Shown piece after piece: positions 25,512-33,094 of a stretch of DNA of 64,000 nucleotides (position 1 is its first letter; the number at the start of each line of letters is the position of its first letter). The position numbers were made by a program, and so were the translations under genes. Origin of the DNA: a virus; the IMG/VR virus record IMGVR_UViG_3300032296_003403, positions 1 through 64,000 of that record, one strand, 5' to 3'. The notes below the pieces were generated by a model. It had not been told where the DNA came from, ran no database searches, and saw only the letters and a program-made list of their open reading frames with translations.

Positions 25512-25946
25512 TTATAATTCTTTAAATTTTTCCGGTTCAAATAGAATGACTTCTATTCCTCTTTTTATTCCATCGTATCCTTTAGATTTTAGATATTCTA
25601 CATCTCCGTAACCGGATCCTTGGGTTACTGGAAATGAATATCCTGATTCTTTTGATGCTTTTTCCGCCTTATCTTTTAGTTCTTTGGATTTTTCTGGAGA
25701 ATCTAGTTTATACAGGTTAGCTCCAGTTATATCTATCTTATAAACATTTTTACCTCTGAATTTATTGTCTCTTAGATTATCCTCAGCTCCTTTTCCAGTA
25801 TAAAAATAAACTCCTGGATAATACCCTGAAGGGGTTGAATTAGATTTTCTATCTTTCCAATGGTAGTCACTGACTCTTATTGCTATGTTGTCATCGACTA
25901 TTTCACTCAATACAGAGTTTTTTAATATATCGATAAACTTTATCAT
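25512..25946 (-). CDS. Putative ADP-ribosyltransferase-like protein with capsid-targeting-like N-terminus
   Basis: The 144-aa protein begins MIKFIDILKNSVLSEI, an amphipathic helix with an L-x-E step like its neighbours. The remainder has the pattern of the small ADP-ribosyltransferase-like domains of phage polyvalent and MuF-linked proteins: GVYFYTGKGAEDNL (45-58), NVYKIDITGANLYKL (67-81), then LKSKGYDGIKRGIEVILFEP (119-138). The YDGI followed by a valine-rich strand and FxPE is the most characteristic part. A complete R-S-E triad cannot be assigned with certainty. T4 Alt is a targeted, injected ADP-ribosyltransferase, so this could be a miniature analogue. Confidence 0.5.
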   Translation of the reverse strand: MIKFIDILKNSVLSEIVDDNIAIRVSDYHWKDRKSNSTPSGYYPGVYFYTGKGAEDNLRDNKFRGKNVYKIDITGANLYKLDSPEKSKELKDKAEKASKESGYSFPVTQGSGYGDVEYLKSKGYDGIKRGIEVILFEPEKFKEL

Positions 25947-26206
25947 AGTTTTTTTATTCTTATTTTTAAATCACCTGTTCCTTTTATAGCCCTATGCCAC
26001 TCTCCCATTGGTATATAAATCTGCCCTTCTATTTTAATAGGAAGTTCCCCGTCTTTCTGAAAAAACCAATCGGTAGGTTCTATGGGCTCAATTATTCTGT
26101 CCTCCCTGTCTCTATGCCACCTTAATTCCCCAGAGTCTACGTCTGCTTTAAACACCCTTTCGTACCAACCTTCATTATATAACTCAGTATAGGGTCTGTT
26201 TTCCAT
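25943..26206 (-). CDS. Cupin-like small phage protein (87 aa)
   Basis: After an N-terminal helix (YTELYNEGWYERVFKADVDS) the protein has ELRWHRDREDRIIEPIEPTD, then QIYIPMGEWHRAIKG and a final strand. The spaced His residues (WHRD and EWHR) on predicted beta strands suggest a small cupin-like barrel, with the His and Glu possibly holding a metal. I recall similar WHRDxEDR proteins in T4-like phages of unknown function. It overlaps the next gene by four bases. Confidence 0.55.
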   Translation of the reverse strand: MENRPYTELYNEGWYERVFKADVDSGELRWHRDREDRIIEPIEPTDWFFQKDGELPIKIEGQIYIPMGEWHRAIKGTGDLKIRIKKL

Positions 26207-26212
26207 TTTACT

Positions 26213-26590
26213 TTATTCTATGCTATATTTAGATTTTATGTACTTTTCTACTTCTTCTGGATCATAAGAAAGCAGTCCTCCTATTTCTCTGGTCTCTTCT
26301 GGTGTGGCTTTGTAGCTAAGGTACCCTCCGTACTTATTTGCTATTTTTTCTAACCTCTCTACTTTTTTTTCACTCCCCGGTCTATAAACTATATAAAGAC
26401 CTTGAGGATTCTTTTCTACTTTCTTTATTAAGAGCCCTTCTTTTTCTATCTTATCTCTTAAAAAAGAATAGTGATTTCCTAGAACTCCTACATCTCTTCT
26501 ACGATCTATAACAGTTTGAAGAGAGTCTTCATCATCATAGGCTTCTTCTGGCTTTATGTATTCCAATAATATGTTTACAAGCTTTACCAT
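26213..26590 (-). CDS. Hypothetical protein with capsid-targeting-like N-terminus (125 aa)
   Basis: It begins MVKLVNILLEYIKPEEAYDD, where LLE resembles the gp21 processing site, followed by an acidic stretch. The rest appears to be an alpha/beta domain (LRDKIEKEGLLIKKVEKNP, GLYIVYRPGSEKKVERLEKI) ending in a helix. No family recognised. The start overlaps the upstream stop (TAATG), so it belongs to the same translational unit as the surrounding putative internal head proteins. Confidence 0.5.
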   Translation of the reverse strand: MVKLVNILLEYIKPEEAYDDEDSLQTVIDRRRDVGVLGNHYSFLRDKIEKEGLLIKKVEKNPQGLYIVYRPGSEKKVERLEKIANKYGGYLSYKATPEETREIGGLLSYDPEEVEKYIKSKYSIE

Positions 26591-27183
26591 TACCAGTATC
26601 CTGTAAAACTTGATTTTAATCCTAACATTGAAGCATATCTAGGGAGCCTGCAAGCCCAATATCCTGCACTAGTTCTGTCTTTATTCTGTGCGCACTTATG
26701 TCTAGCTGCAAAAGATTTACGTGCCTTAGGATCATTTATTTTAGCCTTTAAGCCACTTGTATCTCCAAAAGAAACTTTCTTAATACCTCCACCTGGTTTA
26801 CGTACATATACGTAGAATTTTTTTGATCCTCCACGCTTAGGTTTATTTAATGCAGGTTGTTTTTTCTTTGCCTTTGCTTCTAATATCTGCTCTTCGCTCA
26901 TAGGAAAATCAAGAGGAACTTTAATACCTTCATAATAGCCAAACTCACCAAGATCTGTATTTTTCATTAGCTTTTCTTCCTCTTCGCTTAATATGATCTC
27001 TCCTTTTCTATAAAGCTCTCTAGCTTCTCTAAACAGCTCAAAGTACTTACTTGAAAATGGACGATATATATTTTCAGTAAGAGGCCTTTCATTTTTTATA
27101 TGGTATGACAGACCTTCAGAAATAGTAGATTGTCCACAATTACAATCTTCAGTAATTTCTTTTAAAAAACTAGTCAACTTCAT
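26590..27183 (-). CDS. Basic phage protein with Cys/His C-terminal module (197 aa)
   Basis: The N-terminus MKLTSFLKEITEDCNCGQ resembles the targeting peptides of the cassette. Residues 70-120 include LSEEEEKLMKNTDLGEFGYY and ILEAKAKKKQP, which contains a second possible LEA step. The C-terminal part (KKFYVYVRKPGGGIKKVSFG, then KARKSFAARHKCAQNKDRTS and AGYWACRLPRY) is a module I recall from T4-like phage virion-associated proteins ending in YWxCR. It is strongly basic and may bind DNA or scaffold. Function unproven. Confidence 0.6.
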   Translation of the reverse strand: MKLTSFLKEITEDCNCGQSTISEGLSYHIKNERPLTENIYRPFSSKYFELFREARELYRKGEIILSEEEEKLMKNTDLGEFGYYEGIKVPLDFPMSEEQILEAKAKKKQPALNKPKRGGSKKFYVYVRKPGGGIKKVSFGDTSGLKAKINDPKARKSFAARHKCAQNKDRTSAGYWACRLPRYASMLGLKSSFTGYW

Positions 27184-27554
27184 TATTGTAGATTTATAAG
27201 TTTATATTTAGTACTTTGTATTAAAGATTCTATCTCATCGTATTGATTTTGCAAATAAGTATCTTGAGGAAGATTTGGTTTTATAGATTCCATAAATCTA
27301 CACAATCCTTCAAAATACATCGTATACGCTCCGTCCTCTCTTAAAGTTCCAGTCATTTTATACCCTTGTAAGATACCGTACTTTCCTTGATAAGATTCTA
27401 CTAACTCATCTACAAGAGGTACTATACCTTCATAGTAATCTTGAAGAGCTTTATGTGCTTGTCCTGACCCTACACCTTTTGTCTGCCAATGGTAGATATG
27501 TGCCTGATTTCGACTTTGTAATAAGGTTCCTACTAGTATACTTAAGGGATTCAT
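27183..27554 (-). CDS. Ferritin/Dps-like small helical protein (DUF5856-like)
   Basis: The 123-aa protein has the pattern QAHIYHWQTKG, AHKALQDYYEGIVPLVDELV and ESYQGKYG, which I recognise as a phage family listed, I believe, as DUF5856. Its HxxHW/HKAL spacing resembles Dps and bacterioferritin-type four-helix bundles. A di-iron or DNA-protection role is possible but not shown. It precedes the targeting-peptide cassette with a one-base overlap. Confidence 0.65.
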   Translation of the reverse strand: MNPLSILVGTLLQSRNQAHIYHWQTKGVGSGQAHKALQDYYEGIVPLVDELVESYQGKYGILQGYKMTGTLREDGAYTMYFEGLCRFMESIKPNLPQDTYLQNQYDEIESLIQSTKYKLINLQ

Positions 27555-27555
27555 A

Positions 27556-28188
27556 TTAATTATTTTCTTCTGCTACTGGGTTAAATACATTTTTCCAAAA
27601 ACCATCATTAAACATCTCTTGATATTGTTGCTTATAATTTTTTAATAATGGAGATTTGTCTACCAAAGGTTCATCATGAGATTTCTCGTTCATTATTGAC
27701 AAATACTCATTAACCTGTTCGTCGCTAAAGTCATCTGGCAACTCTTCTTTTGCAGCTTGTACATCATTATTCTGGGCTGCTTGTTGTAAAGCTGCGGATG
27801 ATTTATAAAACTGAGATGGGACAAGTTGCATTCCGTAGTAAGGAAATCTTGAAAACTTAGCCTGTAATTTCTTATTTCTGGCTGATTTTTCGTCTAAAGC
27901 TATATAAGCAGGGTTTTGAGGTTTTACTTCAAAAATAGAATACACTTCTGATAAAGGGCCTTTTTCTTTGGCTTTTATTATAGTAGCTTGTGGGGAAAAG
28001 CTTGATTTAATAAGTACTTCCCACATTCTAGCTTTCTGGTCTTGTGTTATGGGACCGTTAGTTTTTCCTATTACGACATTTACATGACCTACTTCTGGCC
28101 TAGTTAAAAGCCAGTGTAAAGCATTTAAATGCATTTTTGTTGGAGGGGCGAACTCTCCAGGATAGTAGCATGGATACTGTTCTTGCAT
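27556..28188 (-). CDS. Nucleotidylyltransferase-fold protein with divergent active-site motifs
   Basis: The N-terminus GEFAPPTKMHLNALHWLLTR follows the plan of HIGH-superfamily nucleotidylyltransferases such as NMN or phosphopantetheine adenylyltransferases. The canonical T/H-x-G-H is here T-K-M-H (17-20), with Met replacing Gly. The second motif, usually ISSTxxR, appears as KSSAALQQA with the Arg replaced by Gln. Either the enzyme uses an altered active site or only the fold is kept. A C-terminal extension (about 150-210) ends EMFNDGFWKNVFNP. It lies behind an ATATTTATA motif overlapped by a hairpin. Confidence 0.65.
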   Translation of the reverse strand: MQEQYPCYYPGEFAPPTKMHLNALHWLLTRPEVGHVNVVIGKTNGPITQDQKARMWEVLIKSSFSPQATIIKAKEKGPLSEVYSIFEVKPQNPAYIALDEKSARNKKLQAKFSRFPYYGMQLVPSQFYKSSAALQQAAQNNDVQAAKEELPDDFSDEQVNEYLSIMNEKSHDEPLVDKSPLLKNYKQQYQEMFNDGFWKNVFNPVAEENN

Positions 28189-28192
28189 ATTT

Positions 28193-28218
28193 ATTCGATA
28201 CTACTATAAATATCGAAT
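28193..28218 (-). promoter_or_regulatory. Perfect inverted repeat overlapping an ATATTTATA motif
   Basis: ATTCGATA (28193-28200) and TATCGAAT (28211-28218) form an 8-bp inverted repeat around a 10-base loop. The motif ATATTTATA (28205-28213) lies within it, 16 bases before the start at 28188. It could be an operator or a hairpin marking the end of the upstream gene. Confidence 0.4.
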
Positions 28219-28767
28219 TTATCCATTAATCATGGTCTGCTTATAGGTAGACGTAGATGACTTGGCGGGAGGAAAAAGTTGCACATTCTCGTAAAATTCG
28301 GAAGTGTCTGGGTCTACAATATTCATTATGGTGGATTCTTTCATACTTTTTAGGAAAGACTCCCTCTCTTTCATTTTCATTTTTACCAGTTCCAATTCCT
28401 TATTCAACTTATTCCATATAGGATCCCCACAAGACTCATAATCAAATTTGGTAGCAGCTTCGTATAGCTCAAATTTAACCCCATGTTTTGTATTGTAGGT
28501 CTTTCCATCATCTGAATTTTTCTCTATTTCTTCTCTTACTAGATCCACAAAAGTATTCTTACCGTTATCATCTGTTAATTCTTTTAACTGTTTTCCAGTT
28601 TCTTCAACAAACTTAAGCATAACAGCTACATCCACTGCGGACATATTACCATCCATAATAGAGGAATAAATGTTAGTAGCAGCTCTAGTAACCCCTTTCT
28701 TAGTTATATCAGGGGTTTGGTACTGTGTTTGGTCTAATTTGATTAAAAAATTCGTATTATTTTCCAT
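28219..28767 (-). CDS. Hypothetical phage protein downstream of primase (182 aa)
   Basis: Not named. It is mainly helical: VAVMLKFVEETGKQLKEL, TFVDLVREEIEK, then GVKFELYEAATKFDYESCGD and DPIWNKLNKELELVKMKMKE. I recall similar proteins in Bacteroidota phages, where the segment before DPxW is also conserved, but know of no function. The product overlaps the primase stop by one base, so a replication or recombination link is possible. The C-terminal 45 residues look disordered. Confidence 0.5.
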   Translation of the reverse strand: MENNTNFLIKLDQTQYQTPDITKKGVTRAATNIYSSIMDGNMSAVDVAVMLKFVEETGKQLKELTDDNGKNTFVDLVREEIEKNSDDGKTYNTKHGVKFELYEAATKFDYESCGDPIWNKLNKELELVKMKMKERESFLKSMKESTIMNIVDPDTSEFYENVQLFPPAKSSTSTYKQTMING

Positions 28768-29708
28768 TATATCATCATTTTATATTTGAGTAATCTATCA
28801 GAAGTTAGAGGCTGGACTTTCTGTATTAATGATAAAAATGCTTCAAATCCCATGGAAGATGGGTCTTTATCTTGCATTTCTACCAGGAATACCTTTTTAC
28901 CTAAAGATATTAAGGTTTCACAGTGTTTTAAAGCCATAGCTATAGCATCATTGTCTAGTGCTATATATACCTTTTGTATCCTAGATTCCACTAGCTTTTT
29001 CATCAGCTTAGGGGTAATTGATTTCCCTAAAAGAGGAATAGCATTTCTCTTTATAGCCAACATATCAAATCCCCCTTCACACAAAACTACTGGTATATCC
29101 CAATTTATATACATCTCAAATGGTATAATATCTCTAGAAGCTTGTGGGTATTTATACTTAAGTTTTACTTCTGGGTCAAAGGATCTGCCTACAAAAAAAT
29201 TTATTTTCCCTGCGGAGTCGAAGGATGGCATTATTATCCTTTCAGCATAAGGACCCTCCTCACAATACCCTATTTGGTATTTTATAATATCTTGTTCGGT
29301 TACTCCCCTCTTTTTTAAATATAACATTGCATGCTTAGCCAAAATATCGCTTTTTTTAGCATCCAATAAGAACTTATATTCTACAGGTAAAACTCCAGTA
29401 AATTCTGCTGTATCTTGATCTTCTCTATCAGACCTTACTATTATTCCGGACAGGTCTTTTAGGTAGTTAGATGTTACCCCTATCTTTCTAAAAAGAGACC
29501 TTATAGTTCTTCCTTTATTTCCACAAACCCAGCAAGCCCACCTATTATTACCTTCAGAATCGGTAACAATGTCTATTTCTAGTTTCTTTTTTACAGTTCC
29601 ATAAGTAGGACAATCTGGAAAGGGACAATGATATTTCCTGTTTGTTTTGGTAGCTTTTTCCCCATACCCTAAAACCTGATCTATGAGTCCTGAAAGAATA
29701 TTCTCCAT
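28767..29708 (-). CDS. DNA primase, DnaG/gp61-like
   Basis: Primases make RNA primers for lagging-strand synthesis. The N-terminal zinc finger has ligands at His27/Cys28, Cys33, Cys59 and Cys62 (YHCPFPDC, WACWVCGNKG). The TOPRIM catalytic part has Glu211 in VVLCEGGFD, the acidic LDND at 251-254 and DKDPSSMG at 280-287. A segment RIIMPSFDSAGKINFFVGRS is typical of DnaG-type catalytic cores. At 313 aa it resembles T4 gp61 (342 aa) and has no helicase fusion. It is the only clear replication gene in the window. Confidence 0.9.
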   Translation of the reverse strand: MENILSGLIDQVLGYGEKATKTNRKYHCPFPDCPTYGTVKKKLEIDIVTDSEGNNRWACWVCGNKGRTIRSLFRKIGVTSNYLKDLSGIIVRSDREDQDTAEFTGVLPVEYKFLLDAKKSDILAKHAMLYLKKRGVTEQDIIKYQIGYCEEGPYAERIIMPSFDSAGKINFFVGRSFDPEVKLKYKYPQASRDIIPFEMYINWDIPVVLCEGGFDMLAIKRNAIPLLGKSITPKLMKKLVESRIQKVYIALDNDAIAMALKHCETLISLGKKVFLVEMQDKDPSSMGFEAFLSLIQKVQPLTSDRLLKYKMMI

Positions 29709-29727
29709 TTCTCAAAGATATGTATTA

Positions 29728-30162
29728 TTAAACGTCTTTTCTAAAAAATTTTCCTAAAATATTATCGTTCCAGCAATTCTCGCTTTCCAGACATCCTTCT
29801 AATATTTGATATCTAAACTCCTGGTAAGTCATTTGTTTTTTATGAAAACAAACATGAAGTATCTCTCTTGTAAAACCTTCTTTGCCTACTTGCTTTATAT
29901 CCTCTTTAAGAAGTGGATTAGACCCATAATAAGATTTCCAATCACTTTCGGAAACTACTAGCTTTTTAGTAGGTTTTTTACCTTTCCCGGTGTGTTCTAG
30001 CAGTTCTTTTTTAGTTAAAGGTTTTTTCCTTTCAGAATATAAATTTTTTCTCCCCACATAGAACTTTCCGTCTGATATTCTAATTACTTTATATATAAAA
30101 CCTTGTGTATTTTCTGGGAGATCTGATATTTCGTTTATAACTTTTCCTTTGTACAACCACAT
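29728..30162 (-). CDS. GIY-YIG / Seg-like endonuclease-related protein
   Basis: The segment GFIYKVIRISDGKFYVGRKN has GIY-YIG spacing with divergent residues (FIY ... YVG). ESDWKSYYGSNPLLKEDI, GFTREILHVC and a Glu in MTYQEFRYQIL follow in the order seen in a family often annotated as Seg-like homing endonuclease in T4-like phages. At 144 aa it is a bare catalytic domain without an obvious DNA-binding tail. It could be a free-standing homing endonuclease or a domesticated nuclease. It lies 19 bases upstream of the primase gene. Confidence 0.65.
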   Translation of the reverse strand: MWLYKGKVINEISDLPENTQGFIYKVIRISDGKFYVGRKNLYSERKKPLTKKELLEHTGKGKKPTKKLVVSESDWKSYYGSNPLLKEDIKQVGKEGFTREILHVCFHKKQMTYQEFRYQILEGCLESENCWNDNILGKFFRKDV

Positions 30163-30163
30163 A

Positions 30164-30463
30164 TTATATGTCCATTCTTATTAGGAAATTTGTATCTGTA
30201 TTTGGAGAAATTGGTACTGGTTGTGAAAACTTAGCTACCATAAGCAAATCGTTAGAATCATTATAGAAACCAACCATTGTTGCATAAGGTGAGAAACTAG
30301 ATCCACTAGCAAAAGCCAACATATTTTCTTCACTACCGCATGTTAATATACTGGGATTGTATGTGTACCCCATTTCATAATCTTTGATCGTGCATTTTAT
30401 AACACGTTCCATGATCATGTGATTATTAGTAAAATTTAACTTAAAATCTTGATATTGTACCAT
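30164..30463 (-). CDS. Small virion protein sharing the C-terminal module of the 42.0-43.1 kb protein
   Basis: The 99-aa product contains YTYNPSIL, then MVGFYNDSNDLLMVAKFSQP and VPISPNTDTNFLIRMDI. These align by eye with the C-terminus of the 356-aa protein encoded at 42009-43079 (YTTNPSII, TIGLYNDANELLAVAKLSKP, LPKDFTKQITCRVKLEF). I recall the same closing module in structural proteins of other T4-like phages. The gene is therefore a stand-alone copy of a virion module, at the edge of the appendage block. Confidence 0.6.
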   Translation of the reverse strand: MVQYQDFKLNFTNNHMIMERVIKCTIKDYEMGYTYNPSILTCGSEENMLAFASGSSFSPYATMVGFYNDSNDLLMVAKFSQPVPISPNTDTNFLIRMDI

Positions 30464-30473
30464 CTATTTTCTT

Positions 30474-31232
30474 TTAACAAACTTGAGAGTCAGAACATAC
30501 ATACCAAGTATATATCAAATCTCCTCCTGCTACTGGGGTTCCATTTATAGCTGTAATAGTAGCACTGAACCTTCCATTAGAGAAGTTAGACCCGATATTT
30601 TTAGTATTGTATTTTAAAAGTAGGTCTTTATATCCGGAAGCTGGTATTGTTATATTTGTGGTGTCACTATCAGTTAAATAATAAGGCAGGCTTCCTACTC
30701 CTATAGTAGCGCTTACGTCTGCTATTAAAGTTCCTATGGTAGGAATGGACGCAGGTAAGTTTGTATTATACAATCCGCCATACAAACAAACAGAAGTTCC
30801 GCTTGTAGTACTGCTTATATATTGGAATGCATTTAGAGTCAATTGAACAACAGTTCCTGCTGGGCCTACTAATCTGGTCCAAACTCTGCCTCCCTGACCA
30901 CAAACATTGCTATATCCTCCATAGTTTGAATCAAACCCTACAGGAACCGGAGTAGCTGTTGGAGTAAGCGTTGGGGTAGCAGTAGGACCAACAGTAGGAG
31001 TAGGAGTAGGAGTAGGAGTAGGTAAAAATATATCAATACTATTAGTACAAACTCCTTGAGAAGCTACTGTTATTTTTGTTGAGTTTACATCTGTATTTAC
31101 TGAATAACCAGATAAAAGTTGAGCCCTAGTAACCCCAGTGGCTATAGTACCTATAACATCATCTGATATAGTAAAAGGCCCTGTTGTAGTGCCTATAGTG
31201 CTTACTGTTACTGTTACTGATCTTGTTGGCAT
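30474..31232 (-). CDS. Thr-Pro-linked appendage protein A (252 aa)
   Basis: Residues 1-70 form a module shared with two other proteins here: TGPFTISDD, GVTRAQLLSGYSV, a beta region and VCTNSIDIFLP. A Thr-Pro linker ([20 protein letters not shown] and a little more) follows. The C-terminal domain, about residues 98-252, has Gly/Thr/Ser-rich beta character and Cys pairs. The plan is adaptor, flexible mucin-like stalk, terminal domain. The Thr-rich linker is a plausible O-glycosylation substrate for the glycosyltransferases encoded just upstream on the same strand. Confidence 0.65.
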   Translation of the reverse strand: MPTRSVTVTVSTIGTTTGPFTISDDVIGTIATGVTRAQLLSGYSVNTDVNSTKITVASQGVCTNSIDIFLPTPTPTPTPTVGPTATPTLTPTATPVPVGFDSNYGGYSNVCGQGGRVWTRLVGPAGTVVQLTLNAFQYISSTTSGTSVCLYGGLYNTNLPASIPTIGTLIADVSATIGVGSLPYYLTDSDTTNITIPASGYKDLLLKYNTKNIGSNFSNGRFSATITAINGTPVAGGDLIYTWYVCSDSQVC

Positions 31233-31233
31233 A

Positions 31234-32001
31234 TTATCCTTCGAATATTTCTATTTTTACAGAATCGCTACTTATTATATCTACAGCTAAGAAGTAGAAA
31301 TTAATCGTAGCTCCTAGATTGAAATTTATAGTTTGTCTAACACTTCCATTTACAGAAAGTATCACCGATCCTCCATCAGTAGCTATAGCGGATGGAGTTG
31401 TCTTTCTTACTTGGTATACAACAGATGTTGGAGTAGGTCCTGTAGAAACAAAAGAATCATTCCTTCCATATACTATGTTTCCTACTGAAGCAGCTCCTAT
31501 AGTGTCTATAGTTGCTCCTGGAGAGCTATTCCTTATCTCAAAATAGCTAGAAATAAATGCGCCATTTAATACTACCTGGGCTCTATTTCTAGCTGTTGAA
31601 TTAGTAGGTGTAGGAGTTGGAGTATAGGTCGGAGTTGGAGTAATTGTAGGCGTAGCGGTAGGAGTTTGAGTAGGCGGAGGAGGGGGAATATTTATAGTAA
31701 CAGACCCTCCAGAAAGTTGACAATCCACTATAGTAGGAGTTGGAGTAACAGTAGGAGTCGGAGTAACAGTAGGAGTAGGTGTAGGGGTAGATAGATAGTA
31801 TATTTGACTATTTTGACAGTCAGCGTCTGTATTATATACTATTATAGATGTCGCAGAACTAGGGACACCACTTACCACATACCCATTAATTAAAGTATTT
31901 CTACTTATGTTTGTAGCTAATTCAGTTCCTACTGAAATAGAATCATAGTAAATATTAAAAGGTCCTGTGGCGTCCCCTGTTATTTTGACAGTTAATATCA
32001 T
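31234..32001 (-). CDS. Thr-Pro-linked appendage protein B (255 aa)
   Basis: The first 72 residues repeat the shared adaptor (ATGPFNIYYD, NISRNTLINGYVVSG, DADCQNSQIYYL). Two Thr-Pro stretches follow, one [19 protein letters not shown] and the other after a short insert [20 protein letters not shown]. The C-terminal domain (about 140-255) begins NSTARNRAQVVLNGAFIS and is beta-rich. Its start is four bases after an ATATTTATA motif, and it directly follows the UDP-galactopyranose mutase gene. Confidence 0.65.
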   Translation of the reverse strand: MILTVKITGDATGPFNIYYDSISVGTELATNISRNTLINGYVVSGVPSSATSIIVYNTDADCQNSQIYYLSTPTPTPTVTPTPTVTPTPTIVDCQLSGGSVTINIPPPPPTQTPTATPTITPTPTYTPTPTPTNSTARNRAQVVLNGAFISSYFEIRNSSPGATIDTIGAASVGNIVYGRNDSFVSTGPTPTSVVYQVRKTTPSAIATDGGSVILSVNGSVRQTINFNLGATINFYFLAVDIISSDSVKIEIFEG

Positions 32002-32002
32002 A

Positions 32003-33088
32003 TTATATAAATATGTTTTTAGATACTTTTGTCAAGGCAGAGGCCACTACTTGATGCATATCATAATATTTGTAATCTGCTAATCTACCTCCAAATATGT
32101 ATTTATCCTCTTTATCCATCATATTTCTGTATTTTTGATACATCTCATTATTAATATTATCATTTATAGGATAATAAGGCTCTCCTGAGGACTCTGGGTA
32201 TTCGAAAGTAACTATTGTGTTTTTTTGTTTCCCGAATTCAAAATGTTTATGTTCTACTACCCTAGTAAAAGGAACGCTTTCATCTGTATAGTTTACACAA
32301 GCAACTCCTTGATAATCTGGCACATTCATACTAACCGTCTCAAATCTGAGACTCCTGTAGTCTAATTTTCCGTGTACATAAGAATAAAACCTGTCTACAG
32401 GCCCCGTATATATTACTTTTCTAGCTATGTTATCAAAATAATCCTTATAATCAAAATAATCAGTCTTTAATTTTACTTCTATTCCGTTTAGTAAATTTTC
32501 AAACATTTTAGTGTACCCTCCTATTGGGATACCGGAATAAGTATCCTCGTAGTAATTATCTTCAAAAGAAAGTCTTATTGGTAATCTTCTTATTATGCTA
32601 GAAGGTAAATCTTTTGGATCTCTTTTCCATTGTTTTTTTGTATAACCTTTAACAAACATATTATACAATTCTGGGCCTACTTGAGACAATATCCACTCTT
32701 CTAGGTTTTTTGGATTAGGGATGTCTACTTTTACATCTTCAATTTTTCTAATGGCATCTTCTGGGGTGGTTACTCCATATACTTGGTATAAGGTCATTAA
32801 ATTTATAGGAAAAGAATATATTTTTCCTTTATAATTTACTTTAGGCCTGTAAGTAAAATTATTAAATGTTACAAAACGATTGACGTACTCCCATACTTTT
32901 TTATCTGATGTGTGGAATATGTGAGGACCGTATTTATGAACATTTATACCGTCTATATTTTCCGTATAACAATTTCCTCCTATATGATCTCTTTTTTCTA
33001 AAACTAGACACTTGTGCCCAGAATCAGTCAATTCCCTAGCACAAATAGAACCAAAAATACCAGAACCCACAATTACAAAATCGTACAT
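32003..33088 (-). CDS. glf: UDP-galactopyranose mutase
   Basis: This flavoenzyme interconverts UDP-galactopyranose and UDP-galactofuranose, supplying galactofuranose for glycans. The N-terminal FAD site VGSGIFGS (7-14) and GGNCYTE (residues 37-43), HKYGPHIFHTSD, FVKGYTKKQW, and the closing YIFGGRLADYKYYDMHQVV are family hallmarks. Length 361 aa agrees with bacterial Glf (about 367 aa). It ends the sugar block, one base before appendage protein B. Its presence suggests that galactofuranose is added by one of the adjacent transferases. Confidence 0.95.
   Translation of the reverse strand: MYDFVIVGSGIFGSICARELTDSGHKCLVLEKRDHIGGNCYTENIDGINVHKYGPHIFHTSDKKVWEYVNRFVTFNNFTYRPKVNYKGKIYSFPINLMTLYQVYGVTTPEDAIRKIEDVKVDIPNPKNLEEWILSQVGPELYNMFVKGYTKKQWKRDPKDLPSSIIRRLPIRLSFEDNYYEDTYSGIPIGGYTKMFENLLNGIEVKLKTDYFDYKDYFDNIARKVIYTGPVDRFYSYVHGKLDYRSLRFETVSMNVPDYQGVACVNYTDESVPFTRVVEHKHFEFGKQKNTIVTFEYPESSGEPYYPINDNINNEMYQKYRNMMDKEDKYIFGGRLADYKYYDMHQVVASALTKVSKNIFI
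32006..32014 (-). promoter_or_regulatory. ATATTTATA motif before appendage protein B
   Basis: Sense-strand ATATTTATA four bases before the ATG at 32001, overlapping the end of the glf gene. The extremely short spacing repeats that seen at 22535. Confidence 0.4.
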
Positions 33089-33094
33089 GTTTTT

